From positions 62,001-126,000 of the forward strand of contig DAOULV010000022.1 in assembly GCA_034416335.1 (NCBI GenBank): a stretch of DNA of 64,000 nucleotides, given 5' to 3'. Below are positions 51,602-60,448 of this stretch, in pieces; positions within the stretch are counted from its first letter, which is position 1; every line of letters begins with the position of its first letter. The translations under genes were made by a program, and so were the position numbers. The stretch is from MGML01 sp034416335. GTDB lineage: Bacteria; Chloroflexota; Dehalococcoidia; Dehalococcoidales; UBA2162. A model generated the notes under the pieces. It was not told where the DNA came from. It saw only the letters and a list, made by a program, of their open reading frames with translations, and ran no database searches.

Positions 51602-52876
51602 ATGGCAGGCTATGATGAAGATTTTCTGAAAGTAGTAAAACTCCCCCTACCCGCTTTTTCACCCAGGATAGATGGATTTGTCTTGAGGCGACCGGAACTA
51701 AAGGATGGTGTTTATGCTAATTACGTGAATTATACCATCGTGACAAATCAGTCTTCACGCTCACCGATTTATGCTGCACTTAATATCGACCAGAACAAGC
51801 TTAAACAAACGGACAGGACCGATTACTGGCGCATAGATTCGAGGGTCGGAGCGGAATTCCAGCTCGATAACGAATATTACAGAGATAATCCCTGGGAGCG
51901 TGGTCATCTGGCGAGTCGTGCGAACGCCAGCTGGGGAGATACCCAGCATCAAGCCCAGAAAGCATCCAACGAGACTTTTTATTATTCGAATTCTACTCTT
52001 CAGCACCAGAATTTCAACGGGGATGAGTGGCTGGCACTGGAGGACTGGGTATATAAACTCGGTCTGGATAAAGACGGGAGAATAACGTCCTTCAGCGGCC
52101 CGGTCTATGGCGAATTCTGCCGGAGTATTTCTCCGAACGACGTTGAATCCGCGAAAATACCCAGTGCTTTTTTTAAGGTTATCTGCTTTATCAACAAAGA
52201 CACCGGGAAACTGGATGTCCGCGCCTTTATAATGCTGCAGGATAAAGAATCCATTAAAGACAGGTCCGGGAGAAGCCTGTTCAATTTCCAGAACTACCAG
52301 GTAACGGTGACGGAAATCGAGAGACTGACAGACCTTGATTTCGACGACGAGGTATACGAGAAAAATCCGCTGTATTTTCACGAAAATGAGGAAAAAGCAA
52401 GAGAGCTGAATATCAGTCATTTCCCCGAGCGTATCGAAGTAGATTCCAGTGAGGAAATCATTGACGGCAATAAAAAGCGTGATTATTTCGGCGATGATGA
52501 AATATACGTTTATATTGCAGCGGCGATGGTAAACCCGAAAGGAAAAGAAAGAGAAAATGAGTGGATATCGATAATTAACCTTTCGGGAGAAGAAGTAGAC
52601 CTTAACGGATGGACCCTTACCGACACGATGCGGTCGCCGCTCGATATAGGAAAAGTGGTTGCCGCAGGTCGCCGCAAGCTAAAACCGGGTGAGGCTGTGT
52701 CTGTATTGCCGATTAAACCTCTGATGCTGGCGAACTCCGGTGGAATTATCGCGCTTTACGCACCACCCGAAAACGGGGAGGAAAAAGGAAAGCGCGTAGA
52801 CCGTGTTAAATACAGCGAAAAAGAAGCAAAGAAAGAGGGGGTTCCCGTAATATTCAACTTCAGGGCTCCGGAATAA
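51602..52876 (+). CDS. DNA/RNA non-specific endonuclease with C-terminal lamin-tail domain
   Basis: A 424-residue protein. Residues about 35-260 are a NUC1/EndoG-type betabetaalpha-metal nuclease. WERGHLASRAN carries the catalytic His102 (family DRGHLAP), and NETFYYSNSTLQHQNFN provides the metal Asn. Residues about 300-415 form a lamin-tail domain (ENEWISIINLSGEEVDLNGWTLTD pattern). No signal peptide is present. The same pair of domains occurs in secreted nucleases, so a missing signal is notable. GGAGGT precedes the ATG; single gene. Confidence 0.85.
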   Translation: MAGYDEDFLKVVKLPLPAFSPRIDGFVLRRPELKDGVYANYVNYTIVTNQSSRSPIYAALNIDQNKLKQTDRTDYWRIDSRVGAEFQLDNEYYRDNPWERGHLASRANASWGDTQHQAQKASNETFYYSNSTLQHQNFNGDEWLALEDWVYKLGLDKDGRITSFSGPVYGEFCRSISPNDVESAKIPSAFFKVICFINKDTGKLDVRAFIMLQDKESIKDRSGRSLFNFQNYQVTVTEIERLTDLDFDDEVYEKNPLYFHENEEKARELNISHFPERIEVDSSEEIIDGNKKRDYFGDDEIYVYIAAAMVNPKGKERENEWISIINLSGEEVDLNGWTLTDTMRSPLDIGKVVAAGRRKLKPGEAVSVLPIKPLMLANSGGIIALYAPPENGEEKGKRVDRVKYSEKEAKKEGVPVIFNFRAPE

Positions 52877-53050
52877 TCCGTCGATAATGAGCAGTGACTC
52901 CATTAATAATTCTTAACCGGAGTATTTACCTGAAACATTGTTCGTACACGGTGAAGTCTACAGGGCAGCAGAACCCATGATTCCGCTGTGTCCGGATAGT
53001 CGTTAAATATCGGCGTGTATTACCGATAATACGCAGCTAATGTTTTAAAC

Positions 53051-53095
53051 TCAGGAGAGGAGCCCTTTGAAGAGAACCAGGGCGGTTTTTTCCGA
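53051..53095 (-). pseudogene. Remnant of a second mrfA 3' end
   Basis: On the minus strand this encodes E-K-T-A-L-V-L-F-K-G-L-L-S-stop, matching the end of the intact helicase gene (K-T-A-L-V-L-L-K-G-L-L-A-L-S-E). At DNA level 53057-53091 matches 54347-54381 at 31 of 35 positions. The match decays upstream with a 2-base deletion. The rest of the gap 52877-53133 shows no gene. Confidence 0.7.
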
Positions 53096-53133
53096 GGTGT
53101 TTATGCGAATGCAGGGTGATCGAACAGGTGAGT

Positions 53134-54300
53134 TTAATACAAATCCTGCGGGATCTTTAAGGTGCCATCTACTTCTTCAAGGTCGAACCACCATTTGTCA
53201 CCCGAATTGGATTTATCTGGCTTGAGTGCTTTCGAAGACCTGACGGCTACCCTCCGGGCTACACCGGAGTGCTGAACAGCCCATCGAACCAGACCATGGG
53301 GCCAGGTATAAGGTTTTGTCCAGGGGCAAACCTTTATGCATCTTCCGCAATATGTCCCTCTTTTATTCATCACTCTGAAGCTGTGGCATCTCTGTTCATT
53401 CAGTTTCCAGGTCTCATAACCGTTATGCATGGTTTTATCACCACGCGGAATGGCATTTCCGGGGCAGTAATCGGCGCAGATAAGGCACTTCCGGCAAAAA
53501 TCCTGAAGGCCGAAATCAACGGGTTTATCCGGAACCAGCGGCATATCGGTGAGAACAACGGCGGCTTTGAAATGCATTCCTATGTATGGATTAAGTATTA
53601 TCCCGGCACGACTGACCTCTCCTATACCCGACCAGAGGAGAAGAGGCGCAAAGAGGACACGGCATCCTTCAGGCATCTTTCCGGTATATTCCGCCGAAGC
53701 GGGGTATCCAAGTCGCCTGATATAGTTAGCAATCGTTTCAGAAATAACCGCCAGGCGGAGATAAAGGTCATAACTTAAGGGCAGTCCTATCCAGTCATAG
53801 CCATTTGATGCTGCAAGTGTCTGATGTTCCTTGTCCATTACGATGACTACAGCGTACTTGTAATCTATATCGATTTTGTTACCCTGCATATTATGACTGT
53901 ATACCGCATACCCGGGGAGTTTGGTAACACTCATTATATCTGCTCTCAGGAAATACCCCAGGCGTTTTATAAAGCGGGTCAGCATTTCCGGATTTTCTGG
54001 TATGGGGGCTATCTCAGCTGATATTTCATTCTTCTCAGTCATAGCCACATATCGGCGGATATGACCGAGAGAAACGCCGAGTGGATCTTTCGATGCTGCA
54101 TGCGGTGCTTCTTTTGCTACGGCAGGTCCGTAATCTCCCCGTCGCGCCCTTGTGAAAGCATTCTCCCGCGAGTCGATTCTCTGGATGCTGTCAGTAACCA
54201 GCGTGGTCGGAGTATCCACACGCTTGAGTTTTCTCATCGGGAGAGGTTCATAGTTCTTTGTGCCCGTCAAGTAATCACTTCTGTACACATTATTGTTCAT
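53134..54300 (-). CDS. Reductive-dehalogenase-like Fe-S protein without Tat signal
   Basis: A 388-residue protein homologous to the catalytic part of RdhA. LLWSGIGEVSRAGIILNPYI parallels the RdhA GMGEQSR...SPEYG stretch, and TDMPLVPDKPVDFGLQDFCRKC the TDLP...KPID...FC stretch. Two 4Fe-4S clusters: Cys269/272/275/279 (CRKCLICADYCP) and Cys305/318/321/325. There is no twin-arginine signal and no rdhB anchor gene, so it should be cytoplasmic and is unlikely to be a classic respiratory dehalogenase. AAAGGA precedes the ATG. It sits between the mrfA gene and an mrfA remnant. Confidence 0.82.
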   Translation of the reverse strand: MNNNVYRSDYLTGTKNYEPLPMRKLKRVDTPTTLVTDSIQRIDSRENAFTRARRGDYGPAVAKEAPHAASKDPLGVSLGHIRRYVAMTEKNEISAEIAPIPENPEMLTRFIKRLGYFLRADIMSVTKLPGYAVYSHNMQGNKIDIDYKYAVVIVMDKEHQTLAASNGYDWIGLPLSYDLYLRLAVISETIANYIRRLGYPASAEYTGKMPEGCRVLFAPLLLWSGIGEVSRAGIILNPYIGMHFKAAVVLTDMPLVPDKPVDFGLQDFCRKCLICADYCPGNAIPRGDKTMHNGYETWKLNEQRCHSFRVMNKRGTYCGRCIKVCPWTKPYTWPHGLVRWAVQHSGVARRVAVRSSKALKPDKSNSGDKWWFDLEEVDGTLKIPQDLY

Positions 54301-54331
54301 CTTTCATCCTTTCATCAGGTTTCAGGAAGAA

Positions 54332-56623
54332 CTATTCGCTTAAGGCGAGGAGACCCTTGAGGAGAACCAGGGCAGTTTTTTTATCGAGGGGTTTGTTATT
54401 GTTGCCGCACTTCGGTGACTGGATGCAGCTGGGGCAGCCGTCCTGACAGGGGCATTCCGAAACCACCTGGATGGTTGCTTGCCAGAGGTCTTCGACCAGT
54501 TCGTAGCCTTTCTCGGCGATACCGATTCCGCCGGGGTAGGCGTCATAGATGAAAATCTGCGCCCTGCCGGTATCGGGATGCAGGGCAGTGGATACGCCTC
54601 CGATGTCATTGCGGTCGCACAGCGTGAACAGAGGAAGCATGGCGATAGCGGCGTGTTCGGCGGCGTGCAGTCCTCCGGGAAAGTCCATCTGGGCTTCGGT
54701 AATTTCCTGCACAGTTTCAATGGGAAGGTCGAACCAGAAGGATACCGTCGGGAACTCTATGGGGGGCAGCGAAAGAGGTTCTTCGCCGATGACCTCCTCG
54801 GTATACTGGAGTTTCTTCTTGAACCCGACGACGTTATTGGTGACCTGCACTTCGCCCAGGTATACCGTCGAGTTTCCAGCGTCGCGGCTTTTCAGTGTCT
54901 TCTTTATCCTCAGGTCCTCGATTTCTTTTGTCTGGGTGTAGTATACGGCGTCGGTCGCGGTTGCATAGGCGGTGTGGCCGTGTAAATCGAGTTCGTTGAT
55001 AAAATAAGGCGTTCCCTGGTGAAGGTAAATTGCACCGGGGTGAATCTGGAAGAAGGCGACGCTGGCATCCACGGTCTCCAGCAGTGATGCGGTCGAGGTA
55101 TCTATAACGGCGTAGTCTTCTCCGCCGGTAGAGCGTATGCCTATCGACTGTGCCGGGTATGAGATACTGGGGGCCAGGTACCAGCGGCGGTTTTTCTCTC
55201 TCAGCATATTTTCATTCCTGAGTTCCTCCAGTTCCTCAAGAAGAGAAGTCCCGAAATACCGTTCGTCACCGGATGTCAGCGGCATCTCCCAGGCGGCGCA
55301 CAGAAGGTGGGCACGGAGGATATAATGGTTGTCCGGGTTAACCAGGGCGTTCTCAACGCTTTTTTGGAAAAACGCTTCCGGGTGATGCATAAAATACTGG
55401 TCGAGAGGATTGTCCAGACCGATGAGGAAACTCATAGAGCCTTCCATGCCGCGTCCGCTTCTGCCAGCCTGCTGCCAGGTACTGGCGATACTGCCGGGAT
55501 ATCCGGTCAAAACGGTCGCTTCAAGATCGCCGATATCAACGCCGAGTTCCAGGGCGACGGTAGCCACGGCACCGAGCAACTGTCCTCCGAACAGTTCCTT
55601 TTCTATCTTTCGCCTGTCTTCCGAGAGGTATCCGGCGCGGTAGGCGCTTATCCTCCGTGCCAGCGGAGGGTTGATTTCGGCAAGGCGGTCGCGGGAATAG
55701 CTGTAAATAAGTTCAGTCAGTCGGCGGCTCAGAGCGAAGGTGAGGGTCCGTACGCTCTGGTTGACCAGTTCGGTAAACAGCAGGGTAGCTTCACTATTCG
55801 AGCTGCGGCGGGTATTTCTTTTCTCGTCGATTATCGGCGGGTTCCAGAACACGAAGTCCTTCTGCCCGTGCGGCGAACCGTCGTTATCTACCACGGTAAA
55901 GGGCAGCCCGGTGAGTTTTTCAGCGTGTTCACCGGGATTGGCGATGGTTGCCGAGCAGAGAATAAACTGCGGCTCGGAGCCGTAGTGCCTGCAGAGGCGG
56001 CGGAGACGCCGGATTACTCCGGCGACATGCGAGCCGAAAACTCCGCGGTAAGTATGGGCTTCGTCGATTACTACGTATTTCAGGTTACGGAGGAATCTCG
56101 ACCATGACGTGTGGTTGGGCATTATGCCGACGTGCAGCATATCGGGATTTGTCAGGATTATCCTGGCCCGTTTTCTTATATCGTTTCTATCTCCGTAGGG
56201 TGTATCGCCGTCGAAGGTGGAAAACTCTCTCTCCCTGAACGGTTCGGGAGTAAACATTTCCCGGAGGACGCGGAGCTGGTCCTGGGCCAGGGCTTTGGTA
56301 GGGAAAAGATAGAGAGCCCGCCCGTCCAGGGTATTGAGAAGAGTATCCAGTACTGAGAGGTTATAGCAGAGGCTCTTGCCGCTGGCGCTGGAAGTGGCTA
56401 CCATCACGTTATTGCCACGAAGGGCGTTATTTATCGCTTCTGCCTGGTGAGTATAAAGCGAAGTAACACCTTTTTTATCGAGTCGTGCCTGTAAAGCGGT
56501 TGAGATAGGTTTATCCAGGTCCGCGGTCAGCGCTTCACGAGGCTGGATATGCTCGATATGAGCAATCTGGCCGCTGTAAGTGGACTGCGACTGAAGGTAT
56601 TTAATAAATTCGGATGTATCCAC
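54332..56623 (-). CDS. mrfA: DEAD/DEAH-box helicase with C-terminal zinc module (MrfA/YprA-like)
   Basis: A 763-residue protein. Motifs: TSLYTHQAEAIN (Q-like), ATSSASGKSLCYNL (I), VIDEAHTYRG (II), CSATIANP (III), TAYPGSIAST-type region TGYPGSIASTWQQAGRSGR (VI). The C-terminal MZB/DUF1998 domain ends in CPCQDGCPSCIQSPKCG, the four-Cys zinc site. Bacillus MrfA with the nuclease MrfB repairs mitomycin C damage; no mrfB homologue is next to it here. Its 3' end is duplicated beyond the RdhA-like gene. Confidence 0.92.
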   Translation of the reverse strand: MDTSEFIKYLQSQSTYSGQIAHIEHIQPREALTADLDKPISTALQARLDKKGVTSLYTHQAEAINNALRGNNVMVATSSASGKSLCYNLSVLDTLLNTLDGRALYLFPTKALAQDQLRVLREMFTPEPFREREFSTFDGDTPYGDRNDIRKRARIILTNPDMLHVGIMPNHTSWSRFLRNLKYVVIDEAHTYRGVFGSHVAGVIRRLRRLCRHYGSEPQFILCSATIANPGEHAEKLTGLPFTVVDNDGSPHGQKDFVFWNPPIIDEKRNTRRSSNSEATLLFTELVNQSVRTLTFALSRRLTELIYSYSRDRLAEINPPLARRISAYRAGYLSEDRRKIEKELFGGQLLGAVATVALELGVDIGDLEATVLTGYPGSIASTWQQAGRSGRGMEGSMSFLIGLDNPLDQYFMHHPEAFFQKSVENALVNPDNHYILRAHLLCAAWEMPLTSGDERYFGTSLLEELEELRNENMLREKNRRWYLAPSISYPAQSIGIRSTGGEDYAVIDTSTASLLETVDASVAFFQIHPGAIYLHQGTPYFINELDLHGHTAYATATDAVYYTQTKEIEDLRIKKTLKSRDAGNSTVYLGEVQVTNNVVGFKKKLQYTEEVIGEEPLSLPPIEFPTVSFWFDLPIETVQEITEAQMDFPGGLHAAEHAAIAMLPLFTLCDRNDIGGVSTALHPDTGRAQIFIYDAYPGGIGIAEKGYELVEDLWQATIQVVSECPCQDGCPSCIQSPKCGNNNKPLDKKTALVLLKGLLALSE

Positions 56624-56634
56624 CGAGTATCTCT

Positions 56635-56964
56635 TTACCGGATATTCGAAGACGAATTGTCAGCATACATATCGAAGACAGGTATTATTTCCGTATGATA
56701 ATCCAGGACTTCCACTTCAAAACGAGCGTCGGAGATAAAATCGGCGACCCTGGATATTACTTCGTTGGCGTGGCGCTTATCGTTGCTTACGCAGCAAATA
56801 CCGAGAGTAGCTATCTGCCAGGTATCGTTATCATCAATCTCGGCAATAGAGACGTTGAATTTATTAGTAACGCGGCTGGTGATGGACTTGAGCACACGGC
56901 GCTTATCTTTCAGAGAGCCGTTCTCCGGGATTCGCAGCCTGATTGTACAAACACCGATGTGCAT
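56635..56964 (-). CDS. DUF503 family protein (YlxP-like)
   Basis: The protein is 109 residues from the ATG at 56964; 15 more codons upstream are open but carry no ribosome site. MHIGVCTIRLRIPENGSLKDKRRVLKSI pattern, VSIAEIDDNDTWQIATLGI and a C-terminal strand define the family. The function is unknown; homologues often lie beside rbfA, infB and other translation genes. Here it is divergent from rpsO. Confidence 0.88.
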   Translation of the reverse strand: MHIGVCTIRLRIPENGSLKDKRRVLKSITSRVTNKFNVSIAEIDDNDTWQIATLGICCVSNDKRHANEVISRVADFISDARFEVEVLDYHTEIIPVFDMYADNSSSNIR

Positions 56965-57048
56965 AACGCACCTGATTTCAAATATACACGGTGGTGGTGG
57001 TAAGGTCAAGAATATGGCGTTTTACACTGGTATTCATCTGTAAATATT

Positions 57049-57076
57049 TTGAATATGTAAGGTTTCGTGCTATACT
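57049..57076 (+). promoter_or_regulatory. rpsO-pnp promoter
   Basis: TTGAAT (57049-57054), a 16-base spacer and TATACT (57071-57076), 54 bases before the rpsO start. Confidence 0.6.
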
Positions 57077-57130
57077 CAATAATCGGATAAAAGTTTTAAT
57101 TTACAATTTATATTACGGGAGAAGTGTAAT

Positions 57131-57394
57131 TTGGATAAAGTCAAAAAAACAGAAATCATTGAAAAATTCGCACGTCAGAAAGGCGATACAGGCTCGACCG
57201 AAGTACAGGTAGCTATACTTACGGAAAGAATCAACCAGCTTACGGGACACATGGTAGCCAACAGGCATGACTATCACACCCAGCACGGACTGATAAAGCT
57301 CGTAGGCAGACGAAGAAGATTATTAGCGTACCTTATGAACGAGGATGTTCAGAGATACCGAACCTTAATAAAGCAGCTTGGACTGCGAAAATAA
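57131..57394 (+). CDS. rpsO: 30S ribosomal protein S15
   Basis: An 87-residue S15 with a TTG start behind GGGAGAAG. EIIEKFARQKGDTGSTEVQV, LTERINQLTGHMVANRHDYH and LVGRRRRLLAYL patterns are diagnostic. It binds 16S rRNA in the central domain. pnp follows at 34 bases, the classical rpsO-pnp order. Confidence 0.97.
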   Translation: MDKVKKTEIIEKFARQKGDTGSTEVQVAILTERINQLTGHMVANRHDYHTQHGLIKLVGRRRRLLAYLMNEDVQRYRTLIKQLGLRK

Positions 57395-57428
57395 ACGGAT
57401 GAGTAAAATCATACAATAGGAGTAAATT

Positions 57429-59624
57429 TTGTTGACACCCCAGTCTTTTGAATGTGAAGTCGGCGGCAGGCGACTTATTATTGAGACAGGAAGAATTGCC
57501 GGACAGGCGGAAGCTGCCGTGACGGTCCGTTACGGCGATACCGAGGTCCTCGTGACCATTTGTATCAGCGAGGAACCGAGGGAGGGAGTGGACTTTCTCC
57601 CACTTACCGTCGATTACGAAGAGAGGTTATATGCCGCCGGAAAAATACCCGGCGGTTTTATTCGCAGGGAAGGACGTCCGACGCAGGAAGCGACGCTCGC
57701 CTGCCGGATGACGGACAGGCCGCTGCGTCCCCTGCTGCCCAAGGAATGGCGCAGGGATATTCAGCTTGTCGTTACCGTGCTGTCGGCGGACCTCGAGAAC
57801 GATGCCGATTTACTGTCGATAATAGGCAGTTCAACGGTCTTATCGATGTCCAGAGTTCCTTTTGCCGGACCCGTAAGCAGCGTCTGCATCGGCTACCTGG
57901 ACGGTGAACTGATTCTGAACCCGACGCTGTCACAACTCGAAGAAAGCGACCTCGACCTGATCGTAGCCAGCACGAAAGATAACGTGGTCATGGTAGAGGC
58001 AGGAGCCAACGAGGTAGCCGAGGATATCGTACACAAAGCGATTATGATGGGACACGAAGCTAACCAGGATATTATCAGGCTGCAGGAACAGATGCAGCAG
58101 GCGTTCGGAAAACCCAAGATTGCAATAACGCCTAAAGAAGTCCCGGCCGAACTGGACGGCGAGATATCAACGATTATCGGCGACAGGCTTACACAGGCTC
58201 TGAGTATTACCGTGAAAGCAGAGCGTGACGCGGCGGTTTCCGAGATAAGCAAAGAACTCGTTGAGAAACTCGAGAATTACGAGGCAAAAGATATTCTGGA
58301 TATCCTGGACAAAAAGATAAAAGCCGAAATACGAAAAAGCATCCTGGAGAAAGGTCAGCGCATCAGCGGCAGGGGGTTAACCGAGGTAAGGGAACTTGAC
58401 TGTCAGGTAGGACTGCTGCCGCGTACCCACGGTTCGGGATTGTTTACAAGGGGTCAGACCCAGGTCATGACAGTAACCACGCTGGGTTCGACCAGGAAAG
58501 AGCAGCAGCTCGATGGCCTGGGAATTGAGGAAACCAAGAGATTTATTCATCATTATAATTTCCCGCCGTTCTCGACCGGTGAAGTGAGACGTATCGGGAC
58601 ACCGAGCCGGCGTGAAATCGGACATGGTGCTCTGGCGGAACGTTCGCTGCAGGCGGTATTGCCCAAAGACGATGATTTTCCATATACCATCAGGCTTGTA
58701 TCCGAGGTACTGAGTTCCAGCGGAAGTACTTCGATGGGTAGTGTCTGCGCCTCCAGCCTTTCGCTGATGGATGCCGGAATCCCTATAAAACGAGCGGTAG
58801 CCGGAATAGCGATGGGTCTCATCACGGATGAAAACGGTAATTTTGCCGTACTAACCGATATCGAAGGTACGGAAGATAACTACGGTGATATGGATTTCAA
58901 AGTTGCCGGAACAACCGAAGGCATTACCGGACTCCAGATGGATACCAAGATTAAAGGACTGTCCTCTGAAATAATCGAACAGACATTCAGGCAGGCAAAG
59001 GAAGCCCGGCTGCATATACTGGAGGTTATGAACGCGACCATCAGTGAAAGTCGCACCGACCTGAGCGCTTATGCACCGAGGGTGTACAAACTGACTATAC
59101 CTACCGAGAAAATCGGCAGCGTAATCGGTCCCGGAGGAAAAACCATCAGGTCCATTATCGAAGAAACGAAGACCACAATCGATATCGACGATACGGGAAC
59201 GGTGCTGATAGGCTCTTCCGATGAAGCTTCAGCCCGAAAAGCTATCGATATTATCGAGAATATGACGAAAGAAGTCGAAGTCGGCACTGTCTACACCGGA
59301 AAAGTAACGCGGATATTGAATTTCGGCGCGATGGTGGAAATACTTCCCGGCAAAGAAGGGCTGGTGCATATAAGCGAGCTTGCCGATTACCGCGTCAATA
59401 GCGTTGAAGACATCGTAAAAGTCGATGATGAAATAATGGTAAAGGTTATAGAGATAGATAACCTCGGCAGAATCAACCTGTCGAGAAGAGCTGTACTGGA
59501 AGAATCCACCGGTAAATCCGGGAGCAAGGATGGCGGGTCGGATTCGGTAGACTATCCTTTCAGGTCACAAAGCGGTTCTCGTCCTCACCAGCGCTCCCAG
59601 AATTTCCGGAATAAGCGTCGATAG
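57429..59624 (+). CDS. pnp: Polyribonucleotide nucleotidyltransferase
   Basis: A 731-residue PNPase with a TTG start after AGGAG. Two RNase PH modules (about 8-215 and 315-550) are separated by a helical linker. A KH domain (IGSVIGPGGKTIRSIIEET) and an S1 domain (VGTVYTGKVTRILNFGAMVE) follow, with a basic tail. It degrades RNA 3' to 5' by phosphorolysis. Length and domain order are standard. Confidence 0.97.
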   Translation: MLTPQSFECEVGGRRLIIETGRIAGQAEAAVTVRYGDTEVLVTICISEEPREGVDFLPLTVDYEERLYAAGKIPGGFIRREGRPTQEATLACRMTDRPLRPLLPKEWRRDIQLVVTVLSADLENDADLLSIIGSSTVLSMSRVPFAGPVSSVCIGYLDGELILNPTLSQLEESDLDLIVASTKDNVVMVEAGANEVAEDIVHKAIMMGHEANQDIIRLQEQMQQAFGKPKIAITPKEVPAELDGEISTIIGDRLTQALSITVKAERDAAVSEISKELVEKLENYEAKDILDILDKKIKAEIRKSILEKGQRISGRGLTEVRELDCQVGLLPRTHGSGLFTRGQTQVMTVTTLGSTRKEQQLDGLGIEETKRFIHHYNFPPFSTGEVRRIGTPSRREIGHGALAERSLQAVLPKDDDFPYTIRLVSEVLSSSGSTSMGSVCASSLSLMDAGIPIKRAVAGIAMGLITDENGNFAVLTDIEGTEDNYGDMDFKVAGTTEGITGLQMDTKIKGLSSEIIEQTFRQAKEARLHILEVMNATISESRTDLSAYAPRVYKLTIPTEKIGSVIGPGGKTIRSIIEETKTTIDIDDTGTVLIGSSDEASARKAIDIIENMTKEVEVGTVYTGKVTRILNFGAMVEILPGKEGLVHISELADYRVNSVEDIVKVDDEIMVKVIEIDNLGRINLSRRAVLEESTGKSGSKDGGSDSVDYPFRSQSGSRPHQRSQNFRNKRR

Positions 59625-59644
59625 GAAAATCAAGGAGCGGAGCC

Positions 59645-60439
59645 ATGGAGCCAATAAGGGTTATTGTCCAGGGTGCACTGGGAAAAGTAGGACGTGAGAT
59701 CGTCAGCGCAGTTTGCCGCGATTCAGAGACACAACTCGCCGGCGCGGTAGACATTGATGCCAGGAAAACAAGTCTTGTCCTGCCAGATGAATCAGGTGAA
59801 GTACCGCTTTCCGCTGACATTAACGAAATTCTCGAGAAATGCCCGGCGGATGTGCTGGTGGATTTCACCGTAGCAAATGCCACGATGCCTGCCGCACGGC
59901 TGGCAGTGAAAAAGGGTTTGAACCTGGTCATAGGGACGACAGGTCTTTCGGCAGACGAGCTGGCGGAACTGGAGAAGCTTGCCGGCGATAACGGCGTAGG
60001 GGTAGTAATCGCGCCCAATTTCGCCCTCGGAGCGGTGCTGATGATGCATCTTGCCAGGATTGCCGCGAAATACATGGAACTGGCCGAGATTATCGAACTG
60101 CACCATAACCAGAAAGCGGATGCACCGTCCGGCACGGCACTTATGACGGCGAGAGGAATGGCGGAAGAGAGAGGAAAGCCGTTTCCAGAACCTTATGACA
60201 GCGATAAGAAATTCGAGAGCCGGGGACAGGTTGTCGAGGGGATTCCCATCCACGCGGTGAGATTACCGGGTCTTATGGCACATCAGGAGGTTATCCTGGG
60301 AGCGGCAGGACAGACACTGAGTATCAGGCATGACACGATAAATCGCGAATGTTATACACCGGGTGTATTATACGCCGTGAAGGAAGTAGTTAAGAAAAAG
60401 GGCTTTATTTACGGACTGGATAAACTACTGAATTTATAG
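59645..60439 (+). CDS. dapB: 4-hydroxy-tetrahydrodipicolinate reductase
   Basis: A 264-residue DapB: nucleotide motif VQGALGKVGREIV (GxxGxxG), TGLSADELAEL, APNFALGAVLM, the catalytic ELHHNQKADAPSGTAL (key H-H, K) and GRQTLSIRH-like GQTLSIRHD. It reduces the DapA product using NAD(P)H. First gene of a dapB-asd-dapA cluster for lysine/diaminopimelate. Confidence 0.96.
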   Translation: MEPIRVIVQGALGKVGREIVSAVCRDSETQLAGAVDIDARKTSLVLPDESGEVPLSADINEILEKCPADVLVDFTVANATMPAARLAVKKGLNLVIGTTGLSADELAELEKLAGDNGVGVVIAPNFALGAVLMMHLARIAAKYMELAEIIELHHNQKADAPSGTALMTARGMAEERGKPFPEPYDSDKKFESRGQVVEGIPIHAVRLPGLMAHQEVILGAAGQTLSIRHDTINRECYTPGVLYAVKEVVKKKGFIYGLDKLLNL

Positions 60440-60448
60440 GAAGGAAAG

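Noticed and set aside
53134..54300. Respiratory reductive dehalogenase
   Set aside because: There is no twin-arginine signal and no rdhB gene, so organohalide respiration should not be inferred.
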